From: an uncultured Flavonifractor sp.
GTDB lineage: Bacteria > Bacillota > Clostridia > Oscillospirales > Oscillospiraceae
Direction: 5' to 3'
Assembly (NCBI RefSeq): GCF_944387675.1
Contig: NZ_CALXFV010000008.1
Coordinates: forward strand, 1 to 36,992
Length of the DNA stretch: 36,992 nt
The position numbers were made by a program, and so were the translations under genes. Position 1 is the stretch's first letter, and the number at the start of each line of letters is the position of its first letter. A model generated the notes under the pieces. That model had not been told where the DNA came from. It saw only the letters and a list, made by a program, of their open reading frames with translations, and ran no database searches. Shown here in pieces: positions 17,119 to 25,225 of this stretch.

Positions 17119-17883
17119 TTAACGGTACTGGCCCGCCAGGTACATGCACATCATGATGTGCATGGCGCTGGACAGGCGGTTGAGCTCCTCCACAAGATCC
17201 GGGCGGGTACACTTGCTCCCCGCCTGGAAAGCCGCGGCAGCCGCCACCTCCGTCTCCCGGACGGCGGCCCGGAGCTGGTTGAGCAGGGCATAGTCCCGGC
17301 CCATGGTGTGATCGGGCAGCAGCATCTGCTGGATGCCGAAGAATTTTTGGGGATTGTGGGACCGCTCCCGCAACTCCTGGTGGGTCAGGCCGATGATGGT
17401 CTGTCTGGTGTAGGCCTCGTCCAGCACGTCACAGCGCATCAGCTCCCGCAGGTTATCCAGGATGTTCCCCAGATCATCCACCAGCTTCTGGCTGCCGTCC
17501 GCGGCAATCAGGGCCTGATCCAGCACCACCAGGGCCTGGAGACTGTCCAGCTTGCCCCGGAAGAGAATCCGGGGATGGCTCTTGACCACCAGCTCGTTGC
17601 CGCACAGCTGGGTCATGTGCTCCGGCTTCTCCATGTAGAAAGCGCCGGTCTCATGGTCCCGGTACTTCGCGCTGGGTACAGCCGCGGGGGCGGCGGCAGG
17701 CGCCGCCGCTGCGGGAGCGGCGGGCGCCGCCTCCGGGGGCTTGCCCTTGGCGATTTTGATCTTGCGCTGCTGCAGATATTCCCGCGCCGCGGGGGTGAGG
17801 ATCTTACCCTCCGGCACATAGTAGGTCTCGGGCTGAGCGTTTCTCAATTCCAGCCGGAGGAAATCCTCAGTAATTGCTTTCAA
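17119..17883 (-). CDS. eutT: EutT-type cob(I)alamin adenosyltransferase
   Basis: A ~254-residue EutT family protein, which transfers adenosine from ATP to cob(I)alamin to supply adenosylcobalamin for EutBC. The N-terminal ~45 residues (ITEDFLRLEL, PEGKILTPAAREYLQQRKI) match the usual EutT start. They are joined to the four-helix ATP:cobalamin domain (about 80-254; KPEHMTQL, LDSLQALVVLDQALIA, MHIMMCMYLAG) by an unusual Ala/Pro linker at about 50-75. I prefer TTG 17883 (MKAITED...) over GTG 17892, because the AAGGAAGGGG Shine-Dalgarno is too close to the GTG. A small hairpin separates it from eutM. Confidence 0.88.
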   Translation of the reverse strand: MKAITEDFLRLELRNAQPETYYVPEGKILTPAAREYLQQRKIKIAKGKPPEAAPAAPAAAAPAAAPAAVPSAKYRDHETGAFYMEKPEHMTQLCGNELVVKSHPRILFRGKLDSLQALVVLDQALIAADGSQKLVDDLGNILDNLRELMRCDVLDEAYTRQTIIGLTHQELRERSHNPQKFFGIQQMLLPDHTMGRDYALLNQLRAAVRETEVAAAAAFQAGSKCTRPDLVEELNRLSSAMHIMMCMYLAGQYR

Positions 17884-17914
17884 GCGCTCCACCCCTTCCT
17901 TTGCTTGTCGGGTA

Positions 17915-17931
17915 CGGGCCTAATAGGCCCG
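17915..17931 (-). other. Intercistronic hairpin between eutM and eutT
   Basis: A 6-bp stem CGGGCC/GGCCCG with loop of five bases lies 4 bases after the eutM stop. There is no T run, so it may protect the 3' end of the abundant shell-gene mRNA rather than terminate transcription. This role is inference. Confidence 0.4.
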
Positions 17932-17935
17932 CGCC

Positions 17936-18223
17936 TTATTTCTCCAGAGAGGGCAGGATAAACTCCACCTCGTTGTGGGGGCGGGGAATCACGTGGACGC
18001 TGATCAGCTCGCCCACACGCTCGGCTGCCGCGGCACCGGCGTCGGTGGCAGCCTTCACGGCGCCTACGTCGCCGCGGACCATCACGGTGACCAGGCCGCC
18101 GCCCACATGGACCTTGCCGATGAGGGTCACGTTGGCCGCCTTCACCATGGCATCCGCCGCTTCAATGGAGGCTACGAGACCCTTGGTCTCGATCATACCC
18201 AGTGCCTGAGTCATAGTTGCCAT
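17936..18223 (-). CDS. eutM: EutM hexameric shell protein, second tandem copy
   Basis: A 95-residue single-BMC-domain protein of the EutM/PduA type that forms the hexagonal facets of the shell. The conserved pore region and helices are clear ([44 protein letters not shown]). It differs from the adjacent upstream copy in only four residues, all in the C-terminal twelve (Asn for Glu after RPH, and Ser, Glu and Lys in SLEK). Good AAAGGAG Shine-Dalgarno before ATG 18223. It probably arose by tandem duplication. Confidence 0.95.
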   Translation of the reverse strand: MATMTQALGMIETKGLVASIEAADAMVKAANVTLIGKVHVGGGLVTVMVRGDVGAVKAATDAGAAAAERVGELISVHVIPRPHNEVEFILPSLEK

Positions 18224-18252
18224 ATTGTATTACTCCTTTCGTTTTCCGTCTC

Positions 18253-18540
18253 TCAGCCGTCCAGACGGGGCAGAATGAATTCCACTTCCTCGTGGGGCCT
18301 GGGGATCACATGGACACTGATCAGCTCGCCCACACGCTCGGCCGCCGCAGCGCCGGCGTCGGTGGCGGCCTTCACGGCGCCTACATCACCCCGTACCATC
18401 ACGGTAACCAGGCCGCCGCCCACATGGACCTTGCCGATGAGGGTCACGTTGGCCGCCTTCACCATGGCGTCCGCCGCCTCAATGGAGGCCACCAGGCCCT
18501 TGGTCTCAATCATGCCCAGTGCCTGTGTCATAGTTGCCAT
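18253..18540 (-). CDS. eutM: EutM hexameric shell protein, first tandem copy
   Basis: A 95-residue BMC shell protein, nearly identical to the following copy at 17936-18223; it ends with RLDG. EutM is the major facet protein and its hexamer pore is thought to pass ethanolamine and ethanol. The sequence carries the family core ([30 protein letters not shown]). ATG 18540 is preceded by AAAGGA within the repeated element GAAAGGAATGGTC. It follows eutE by 43 bases. Having two copies in series should raise facet protein output or allow mixed hexamers. Confidence 0.95.
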   Translation of the reverse strand: MATMTQALGMIETKGLVASIEAADAMVKAANVTLIGKVHVGGGLVTVMVRGDVGAVKAATDAGAAAAERVGELISVHVIPRPHEEVEFILPRLDG

Positions 18541-18583
18541 ATTTGACCATTCCTTTCCGGAAACAATTCAGCGGAAATTTTGT

Positions 18584-20065
18584 TTACAGGGCCTGGATGC
18601 GGCAGATAATCCGCCGGACAATGTCATCAATGTCAATGTCCTCCAGGCTGGGCGCCGTACGGCACACTCCGTCGCTGCAATCGGGTACGCTGGCCCGGAT
18701 GTCGTCCAGCTCCCGCTGGCCGTAGGCCACATACCGCAGGTTCAGAAGATGCATGGGACCCACGTTCTCCGAGGTGGCCGAGCCGCCCACCGCGCCGCAG
18801 CCCAGAGTAAGGGAGGGCTGAAGGCCGGTGGTGCCGCCGATGCCGCCCAGCGCGCCGGGGGTGTTTACCAGCACACGGGAGGCGGGAACCCGCTTGGCAA
18901 AGTAGTCTATCACCGCTTCATCCTTGCTGTGGATGATGAAGGTGTGGCCTGCGCCCTCATAGTGGAGAATCTCGCACACCTTGTCGCACACGTCCTTGTA
19001 GTCCGTGCCGGTGAAGAAGGCCAGGATGGGTCCCAGCTTCTCATTGGAGTAGGGGTGGCCACGGCCCACGCCGGTCTCGCGGGCCACCAGCACCCGGGCG
19101 GTGGGAGGCACCTTCTCCAGCCCGGCCAGGCTGGCGATGGTGGACACGCTGCGGCCCACGATCTCGGGGTTCATGGTGCCGTTGGCCCGCAGGATGAACT
19201 TCCCCAGCTTCTCCCGCTCCTCGTCGTCCAGGAAATAGGCACCCTGCTTCTCCATCTCGGCCTGGACGGCGGGAACCCTGTCCTCGTCACAGATGATGGA
19301 CTGCTCGCTGGCGCAGATAGTGCCGTTATCAAAGGTCTTGGAGTCCAGAATGCGCTTTACCGCCAAGGGCAGGTCGCAGCTCTTCTCCAAATAGGCGGGA
19401 CCGTTGCCCGGACCTACGCCGATGGCGGGGGTACCGGAGGAATAGGCCGCCCGTACCATGGCCGAGCCGCCGGTGGCCAGAATCATGGCCACATCCCGGT
19501 GGCGCATCAGATTGTCTGTGGCCTCCATGGTGGGGATGGTGATGCAGGACACCAGGTTCTCGTTGGCACCCGCTTCCGCCACCGCTTGACGGATCACCTT
19601 CACCGTCTCCAGAATGCAGCGCAGGGCGGTGGGATGGGGAGAGAACACAATGGCGTTGCCCGCCTTGATGGCAATCTCCGCCTTGTACAGCGCCGTGGAG
19701 GTGGGGTTGGTGGAGGGAATCAGACCGGCAATCACGCCCACAGGTACCGCCACGGTGCGAATACCTCTGGCGTCGTCCCGGCTGATCTCTCCAATGGTCT
19801 TCATGTTTTTCACGTGCTCGTAGACGCCCTGACTGGCGAATACGTTTTTGATGACTTTGTCATCCACAATGCCGAAGCCGGTATCCTCATGGGCCATCTG
19901 GGCCAGCCGCCGGGCGTTGCGCACGCCCGCGTCGGCTATGGCGCGCACAATGCGGTCCACCTGGGCCTGACTCATGGCGGCCAGCTCCTGCTGGGCCACC
20001 TTGGCCGCCTCTACCAGCTCCCGGACCTCCTGCATGGACAGAAGATCTTTATCGATCAGCTGCAT
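18584..20065 (-). CDS. eutE: Acetaldehyde dehydrogenase, CoA-acylating
   Basis: A ~493-residue aldehyde dehydrogenase of the EutE family, oxidising acetaldehyde to acetyl-CoA with NAD inside the microcompartment. The N-terminal helix (DKDLLSMQEVRELVEAA) is typical of the encapsulation region. The catalytic cysteine is in NGTICASEQS; the nucleotide loop is seen in VGPGNGPAYLEKS and the CoA-acylating family motif in GGIGGTTGLQPSLTLGCG. ATG 20065 (MQLIDKD) is preferred because GGAG lies six bases upstream; ATG 20077 abuts AAAGGA. It precedes the two eutM genes. Confidence 0.95.
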   Translation of the reverse strand: MQLIDKDLLSMQEVRELVEAAKVAQQELAAMSQAQVDRIVRAIADAGVRNARRLAQMAHEDTGFGIVDDKVIKNVFASQGVYEHVKNMKTIGEISRDDARGIRTVAVPVGVIAGLIPSTNPTSTALYKAEIAIKAGNAIVFSPHPTALRCILETVKVIRQAVAEAGANENLVSCITIPTMEATDNLMRHRDVAMILATGGSAMVRAAYSSGTPAIGVGPGNGPAYLEKSCDLPLAVKRILDSKTFDNGTICASEQSIICDEDRVPAVQAEMEKQGAYFLDDEEREKLGKFILRANGTMNPEIVGRSVSTIASLAGLEKVPPTARVLVARETGVGRGHPYSNEKLGPILAFFTGTDYKDVCDKVCEILHYEGAGHTFIIHSKDEAVIDYFAKRVPASRVLVNTPGALGGIGGTTGLQPSLTLGCGAVGGSATSENVGPMHLLNLRYVAYGQRELDDIRASVPDCSDGVCRTAPSLEDIDIDDIVRRIICRIQAL

Positions 20066-20122
20066 AGCTTGCTCCATTCCTTTCCGTAGGAATTACGCCG
20101 GGGACGGACAGCGGAATGGGAA

Positions 20123-20680
20123 TCAGACCGTTCCACCGTCCAAAAAGGCACGGATCGCCGTCAGCAGCTCCTCCCGCTTGGCAAACCGGATCTCCTTCTT
20201 GGTCATGCTGGTGAGCCCCATCTGTCGGGCTGCGGCCCGCAACTTGACCACCGAGAGGTGCTCCAGCTCCCCGAAGGTGGCGGGAGCCGGCTGGCTGTCC
20301 GCCCGGACGGGCGGAACCTCCGGCTCAAGCGCGGGTGCAGGCTCCGGCTCCGGTTCAGGCGCCGGCTCGGGCGCCGGGCCAGGCTCCGGATCGGGCTGCT
20401 CCGGCGTGGGATCCAGTCCGCCCAGGATGTACTCCACCTCCCCGTGGGGGCGGGGAATGACATGGACGGAGATGAGCTGACCCACCCGTTCCGCCGCCGC
20501 GGCGCCGGCGTCGGTGGCGGCCTTTACGGCCCCCACGTCCCCCCGGACCATGACGGTGACCAGGCCGCCACCCACGTGCTCCTTGCATTGCAGGTCCACG
20601 TTGGCGGCCTTTACCATGGCGTCCGCCGCCTCAATGGCGGCCACCAGTCCCCGGGTCTCGATCATACCCAGTGCCTTCAT
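20123..20680 (-). CDS. EutM-type BMC protein with Rho_N/SAP-like C-terminal tail (EutK-like)
   Basis: A 185-residue shell protein. Residues 1-90 are a BMC domain closely related to the two EutM copies ([19 protein letters not shown]). Residues 91-134 are a Pro/Glu-rich linker (repeats of PEPAPEPEP type). Residues 135-185 are a small basic helical domain ([18 protein letters not shown], then [13 protein letters not shown]) that looks like a Rho N-terminal/SAP-type helix-extension-helix. Enterobacterial EutK has the same plan, a BMC domain plus a nucleic-acid-binding-like helical domain, but I cannot say the tails are homologous. ATG 20680 has GGAGGT close upstream. Any nucleic acid binding is inference. 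Confidence 0.88.
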   Translation of the reverse strand: MKALGMIETRGLVAAIEAADAMVKAANVDLQCKEHVGGGLVTVMVRGDVGAVKAATDAGAAAAERVGQLISVHVIPRPHGEVEYILGGLDPTPEQPDPEPGPAPEPAPEPEPEPAPALEPEVPPVRADSQPAPATFGELEHLSVVKLRAAARQMGLTSMTKKEIRFAKREELLTAIRAFLDGGTV

Positions 20681-20723
20681 ACGTACCTCCGTTCACAGAC
20701 CTTGTCAGGTCCTTTTCCGTCCG

Positions 20724-21374
20724 TCAGATCTTGGGCTGATCGGCTACGGACTCCACGGCGGCGGCAAAGGCGTCGCAGGCAGATTTGCAGGCGGACTGGC
20801 TGCCGGTGAGCAGTGCGCCGCCGAAGTTGGTCTCAGAGGGGGGCGCGTAGAGCACGCACATCCGCACATCGGCGGCCTTCAGCGCGGCATCCACACCGTA
20901 CATAGCCTCCAGAGGCGGTGCGATCAGATAGGCCAGCGCCTCGCCCTCCTGGATGCCGGCGCCCTCGGACAGGTAGGAGCCGGTGCGGGAGATGCAGTGG
21001 GCATAGTAGCACACGCTGTCATCCTCATTGGCGGAGATGAAATGGGCCACGTTCTCAATCATGTCCACGCAGGCTTCCAGACCAGCCTTGGCCTCCGCCG
21101 GGTTGGGACCGGCCAGAATGCCGATGATCTCGCCGGCCAGAGCGGTGTTGGCGTTGGCGGCGCCGGCATAGAAGCTTTTGGCGTAGACCACCTTGACGTC
21201 GGCCTTCTTGGTGGCCTCGTCCAGGGCGGTGTAGGTGACGTCATCACAGTCGGCAGTGATGATGGCCAGGGACTTCTGATCGGGGGTAAGGTTCAGCTCC
21301 TTGGCCATGTCGGGGGCTACGTTGGGAATCAGACGGGTAGCCAGGACATGTGCGGGCAATGGATCTCTTTTCAT
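20724..21374 (-). CDS. eutL: EutL tandem-BMC shell protein
   Basis: A 216-residue EutL protein made of two permuted BMC folds, forming trimeric shell tiles with a gated central pore. The N-terminus (MKRDPLPAHVLATRLIPNV) and the segments FYAGAANANTALAGEIIGIL and SGSQSACKSACDAF-like (here GSQSACKSACDAF) fit the family, and the length is usual. ATG 21374 is preceded by GGGAGG. It sits directly behind eutC, as in most eut operons, and precedes the BMC fusion gene. Confidence 0.95.
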   Translation of the reverse strand: MKRDPLPAHVLATRLIPNVAPDMAKELNLTPDQKSLAIITADCDDVTYTALDEATKKADVKVVYAKSFYAGAANANTALAGEIIGILAGPNPAEAKAGLEACVDMIENVAHFISANEDDSVCYYAHCISRTGSYLSEGAGIQEGEALAYLIAPPLEAMYGVDAALKAADVRMCVLYAPPSETNFGGALLTGSQSACKSACDAFAAAVESVADQPKI

Positions 21375-21394
21375 GGTATGTTCCTCCCTACTCC

Positions 21395-22279
21395 TTAAAG
21401 TTTCAGATCGGTGCCGCTGGCCTTCTTCTCAAGCATGATCTTGATGATCTCGGCGATGTGGGCGCCGGCTTCGGCGGGAATGGTACCCGCCCGGTGGATG
21501 TTGGACACCACGGTGCGGCGGGCCTCGGGCATGCCCACGGTGGCCTTGTAGGCAATGTAGGCGGACATGGACTCGGCGGTAATCAGGCCGGGCCGCTCAC
21601 CGATGAGGGTGCAGGTGACGTCGGCTCCGGTGAGCTCGGAAATCTCATCCATGACGCCCACGCGGCCGTACTTCACAAAGAAGGGGGTACCCACGTCGAT
21701 CTTGAAGCTCTGCAGGCCCTGCAACAGCGCGGGCAGCAGGTCGGGAATGTTCGCCGCCACAGAGGCGGAGGACAGGCCGTCGGCCACATAGATCTGCACG
21801 GTGGGGTTCTTCTTGCACTTCTCCTTCAGGGTGGCCACCGCTTCGGCGCTGAGCTTACGGCCCAGGTCGGGACGGGTCAGATAGGTGTCCTTGCAGTCGC
21901 ACTGGGTCTGAACGATGAACAGGCCCTGAGCCTTGACAAATTCCTCGTCCACGTCGTTGAACACCGCGTCCTGGGCGGCGGAATGGGCGGCCCGGAATTC
22001 CAGCTGGGGCAGGGTCTTATAGCGGGCGCCGGCCTTGCCGATCCCCAGACGGCAGGGAGCGTTGAACTTCAGTTCGGCATATTCCTCGCCGTTCTCCGGC
22101 TCCTCTACCAGGTACTGCGTGCGAATGTCGATCTCGGTGATGTCGGGGATGCAGCCCTCTTCCACCTGGGAAGCCTCCCCGGCGGGTGCGGCGCAGCAGG
22201 CTGCGGCGGGGGCAGACCCTCCGGCGTTCATCTCGGCCAGCACCTGCTCGATGATGGTTCTTAAATCCTTCTCATTCAT
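21395..22279 (-). CDS. eutC: Ethanolamine ammonia-lyase small subunit
   Basis: A ~294-residue small subunit of adenosylcobalamin-dependent ethanolamine ammonia-lyase. Family blocks include GIGKAGARYKTLPQLEFRAAH, QTQCDCKDTYLTRPDLGR, YVADGLSS and LIGERPGL. The first residues (MNEKDLRTIIEQVLAEM) form the amphipathic encapsulation helix reported for EutC, followed by a Gly/Ala/Cys-rich linker (AAACCAAPAG). ATG 22279 is favoured over a GTG at 22288, because GGAGGT lies seven bases upstream. It starts 18 bases after the eutB stop. Confidence 0.97.
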   Translation of the reverse strand: MNEKDLRTIIEQVLAEMNAGGSAPAAACCAAPAGEASQVEEGCIPDITEIDIRTQYLVEEPENGEEYAELKFNAPCRLGIGKAGARYKTLPQLEFRAAHSAAQDAVFNDVDEEFVKAQGLFIVQTQCDCKDTYLTRPDLGRKLSAEAVATLKEKCKKNPTVQIYVADGLSSASVAANIPDLLPALLQGLQSFKIDVGTPFFVKYGRVGVMDEISELTGADVTCTLIGERPGLITAESMSAYIAYKATVGMPEARRTVVSNIHRAGTIPAEAGAHIAEIIKIMLEKKASGTDLKL

Positions 22280-22296
22280 AGCGTGCACCTCCCTCC

Positions 22297-23667
22297 TTAT
22301 TTACGCAGGAACACGGAAGCGTCGCCCGCCTTGGGGGTCAGCTTGCCGTTCTCGGAGAAGCCCATCTTCTCCATCCAGGCGTCGAACTCCTTGATGGGAC
22401 GCAGCCCGAAGATCTCGCGGAGGGCGGCGGCCTCGTGGAAGCCGGTACACTGATACATCAGCATGCAGTCATCGCCCTGGGGAACGCCCATGACGTAGTT
22501 GCAACCGGCAGCCACCAGCAGAGTGGCCAGGTTCTCAATGTCGTTCTGGTCCGCCTTCATGTGGTTGGTGTAGCAGGCGTCGCAGCCCATGGAGATGCCG
22601 GTGAGCTTGCCCATGAAATGGTCCTCCAGACCGGCGCGGGTCACCTGCTTGGCGTCATACAGATACTCGGGGCCGATGAAGCCCACCACCGTGTTCACCA
22701 GGAAGGGCTGGAAGTGACGGGCCAGGCCGTAGCAGCGGGCCTCCATGGTCACCTGGTCCCAGCCGTTGTGCGCCTCGGAGGACAGCTCGGAACCCTGGCC
22801 GGTCTCGAAATAGTTCACGTTGGGTCCGGTGGAGGTGCCTCTGGAGAGCACCATGTCCCGGCCGTCCTGGATCATCTGGGCGGTAACACCGAAGGCCTCG
22901 TTGCCCTTCTGGGAGCCGGCAATGGACTGGAACACCATGTCCAGCGGCGCGCCGAACTTCTCAGCGGCCTCTACCTGGGTGGTGATGTGGGCCAGAACAG
23001 AACACTGGGTGGGGATTTCCCACTTGTTCTTGAACTCATCCAGCATCTTCAGCAGCCGGGCCACAGACTCCACCGAGTCGTCCACCGGGTTGATGCCGAT
23101 CACCGCGTCGCCGCAGCCTACCGACAGGCCCTCCATCACGGAGGCGATGATGCCCTTGGGGTCGTCGGTGGTATGGTTGGGCTGGAGGCGGGAGGAGAAG
23201 GTGCCGTCCACACCGATGGTGGTGTTGCAGTGGGCCTGCACCCGCATCTTCTTGGCAGCGTAAATCAGGTCCAGGTTGCTCATCAGCTTGCACACGCCGG
23301 CCACACACTCGGAGGTCAGGCCCCGGGAGGCGTGGCGGATCATGGCGGTGGTGGTCTTCTCGCTGAGCAGCCACTCACGGAACTCGGAGACCGTCATGCC
23401 CTTGAACTGGTTGAAAATGGTCTCGTTGATGTCGTCCTGGATGATGCGGGTGACCTCGTCCTCCTCGTAGGGGACGGCGGGGTTGTTGCGCAGATCATTC
23501 AGGGTCAGATGAGAGAGCACTACCTTGGCGGCCACCCGCTCCTCCGCGGTCTCCGCGGCGATGCCGGCCAGCTTGTCGCCGGACTTCTCCTCGTTCGCCT
23601 TCGCCATGACCTCACGTACGGACTTGAACTCATAGACGTGGCCAAACAGCTTTGTTTTTAAGATCAT
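22297..23667 (-). CDS. eutB: Ethanolamine ammonia-lyase large subunit
   Basis: A 456-residue large, catalytic subunit of ethanolamine ammonia-lyase, which converts ethanolamine to acetaldehyde and ammonia by a radical mechanism with adenosylcobalamin. The usual TIM-barrel blocks are present (CNTTIGVDGTFSSRLQPNH, GDAVIGINPVDDS, YFETGQGSELSSEAHNGWD, CDACYTNHMKADQND). Length is normal and no residue is obviously missing. ATG 23667 is preceded by GAGGTG. It follows eutA by 26 bases and is presumably co-translated in excess with eutC. Confidence 0.98.
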   Translation of the reverse strand: MILKTKLFGHVYEFKSVREVMAKANEEKSGDKLAGIAAETAEERVAAKVVLSHLTLNDLRNNPAVPYEEDEVTRIIQDDINETIFNQFKGMTVSEFREWLLSEKTTTAMIRHASRGLTSECVAGVCKLMSNLDLIYAAKKMRVQAHCNTTIGVDGTFSSRLQPNHTTDDPKGIIASVMEGLSVGCGDAVIGINPVDDSVESVARLLKMLDEFKNKWEIPTQCSVLAHITTQVEAAEKFGAPLDMVFQSIAGSQKGNEAFGVTAQMIQDGRDMVLSRGTSTGPNVNYFETGQGSELSSEAHNGWDQVTMEARCYGLARHFQPFLVNTVVGFIGPEYLYDAKQVTRAGLEDHFMGKLTGISMGCDACYTNHMKADQNDIENLATLLVAAGCNYVMGVPQGDDCMLMYQCTGFHEAAALREIFGLRPIKEFDAWMEKMGFSENGKLTPKAGDASVFLRK

Positions 23668-23693
23668 GCTACTTCACCTCTCATATATCCTTG

Positions 23694-25133
23694 TCAGGAA
23701 TTGAAGATCAAGGTCTTGATGACCACGGGCAGCACCTGCCCGCCTGCGATGGGTTCTCCGATATCGATGTAGTCGCCGCTGAGAGTTTTGATACCGTCAA
23801 TGCAGATCACGTCCTTCTTGTGCTCCAACAGCACGTTCAGGGCGTTGCCCAGCACTTTGCCGATATCGTTTTCCACCACCACGATCAATGGATAGGGACC
23901 TTGGATCACCTCCTTGGCACTTTTGATTACCGCCGCCGCCAATGCCTGAACCTCTGCAAAGCTGGTGCGCTTCTCTCCCGTAAAGGCAATGGCGATCTGC
24001 TCCGCCTTCCCCTCAGGCGTGAACAGGGGCATCTGCTGTATGATAGAGGCTTTCAGCGTCTCCAGCGACGCCTCATCCTCCGGCGATACTTTTAAAATGG
24101 GGATGTTCTTGATGGGCAGCTTGCTCCGCTCATAGCGGATGGTGCTGCCGCTCACCTCCGTGGTGTGGGTCCCCGCTCCCACCACAGTGGCCCGGATGGT
24201 CTCCGCCGCCTGACACAGCTCCACCCGGCTCAGATCCGGGTCGGCCCGAATGGCCTTTCCCAACAGCACTCCCACATCCCCGAAGCGGAACACGTCATTC
24301 TCCATCTTCTGGTAGATACAGTCTGCCACTCCTCCGGAGTAGGTCACCGCCTGTACCGCAGGCTGGGGCGGCAGCGCCCGGCCGTCGTTGGTGTACATGC
24401 CGGCGTGCTGGCCGTCCGCCGCCGTCAGATGGAGGGCCTGGGCCAGCTGGGCCGCCATCAGGCGGCACACCCCGTAGAGCTGCTCGGGATAGGCCCGGTC
24501 CCCCACCTGCACCTCAATGCCGTGGGCCTTGGCCAGAGCCTGTATTTTGGGATATACGTAGGAGATCCGGCCGTTGTCCACCTTGATGAGCCGGCCGCCC
24601 ACATCCAGGCAGCAGGTTCCGCGCAGATTTCCCTTCTCATACAGGGCAATGTTGGTGGTGCCGCCGCCAATGTCCAGATTGGCCACTGTTATGCGCCGCT
24701 GCTTGGACAGCACGTCGGTTCCCGCCCCCCGGCCAGAGAGCACCGACTCCAGGTCGGGACCGGCGGTGGCCACCACAAAATCTCCCGCCAGATCGGACAG
24801 GGCGGAGAGCACCTCGTTGGCGTTCTCCTTTCGGGCCGTCTCGCCGGTAATGATTACCGCGCCGGTCTTCAGCTCCTCCGGCGTGATCCCCGCCGCCCGG
24901 TATTCCTCCCGTACAATCCGTTTCACCGCCTCCGCATCGATCTCCGTGGCCGAGCGCAGGGGGGTGAAGTAGATCTCGCTGCGGTAGATCACTTCCTTGT
25001 CCACAATGTTGATCCGCGGCACCATGTAGCTGCTTGCCTGGTTCTCAATGGTCAGACGGCTGAAAATCAGCTGGGTGGTGGAGGTGCCGATGTCAATGCC
25101 TACACTGAGAATGACTTCGTGCAAGTAATTCAC
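23694..25133 (-). CDS. eutA: EutA reactivating factor for ethanolamine ammonia-lyase
   Basis: A ~479-residue Hsp70/actin-fold ATPase that swaps inactive cobalamin out of EutBC. The phosphate-1 loop (SVGIDIGTSTTQLIF) and phosphate-2 loop (ANLDIGGGTTNIAL) are clear, and the C-terminal VEND...CIDGIKTLSGDYIDIG segment is family-typical. The frame opens with GTG 25133; a TTG four codons later (LHEVILSV) is an alternative start, and neither has a strong Shine-Dalgarno (GAGAGCGG lies just ahead of GTG). A strong hairpin in the gap to eutW may attenuate its expression. Confidence 0.95.
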   Translation of the reverse strand: MNYLHEVILSVGIDIGTSTTQLIFSRLTIENQASSYMVPRINIVDKEVIYRSEIYFTPLRSATEIDAEAVKRIVREEYRAAGITPEELKTGAVIITGETARKENANEVLSALSDLAGDFVVATAGPDLESVLSGRGAGTDVLSKQRRITVANLDIGGGTTNIALYEKGNLRGTCCLDVGGRLIKVDNGRISYVYPKIQALAKAHGIEVQVGDRAYPEQLYGVCRLMAAQLAQALHLTAADGQHAGMYTNDGRALPPQPAVQAVTYSGGVADCIYQKMENDVFRFGDVGVLLGKAIRADPDLSRVELCQAAETIRATVVGAGTHTTEVSGSTIRYERSKLPIKNIPILKVSPEDEASLETLKASIIQQMPLFTPEGKAEQIAIAFTGEKRTSFAEVQALAAAVIKSAKEVIQGPYPLIVVVENDIGKVLGNALNVLLEHKKDVICIDGIKTLSGDYIDIGEPIAGGQVLPVVIKTLIFNS

Positions 25134-25163
25134 CCGCTCTCAAAATACCATAAAATGTAAATC

Positions 25164-25198
25164 AGCCCGGACGCAGAGAATTCCCCTGCCTCCGGGCT
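25164..25198 (-). terminator. Hairpin in the eutA leader (candidate attenuator)
   Basis: On the minus strand an 8-bp outer stem AGCCCGGA/TCCGGGCT (25191-25198 with 25164-25171) continues after a G/G mismatch into a second stem GCAGGGG/TCTCTGC. It is followed by GATTTACATTTTATGG, a weak T tract. In Enterococcus an ANTAR site precedes eutA. Here a possible six-base loop GGTGCA upstream has only a short stem, so antitermination is speculative. Confidence 0.55.
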
Positions 25199-25225
25199 GC
25201 ACCGCTCCGAATTTCCGGCGCGTGA

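Noticed and set aside
17975-20089. 704-codon plus-strand frame opposite eutM and eutE
   Set aside because: It is an antisense by-product of high GC third positions and repeats eutM antisense twice; the minus-strand genes are certain.
17936-20680. Repeated blocks that might suggest a repeat array
   Set aside because: They are three paralogous BMC coding regions, not CRISPR repeats or a mobile element.
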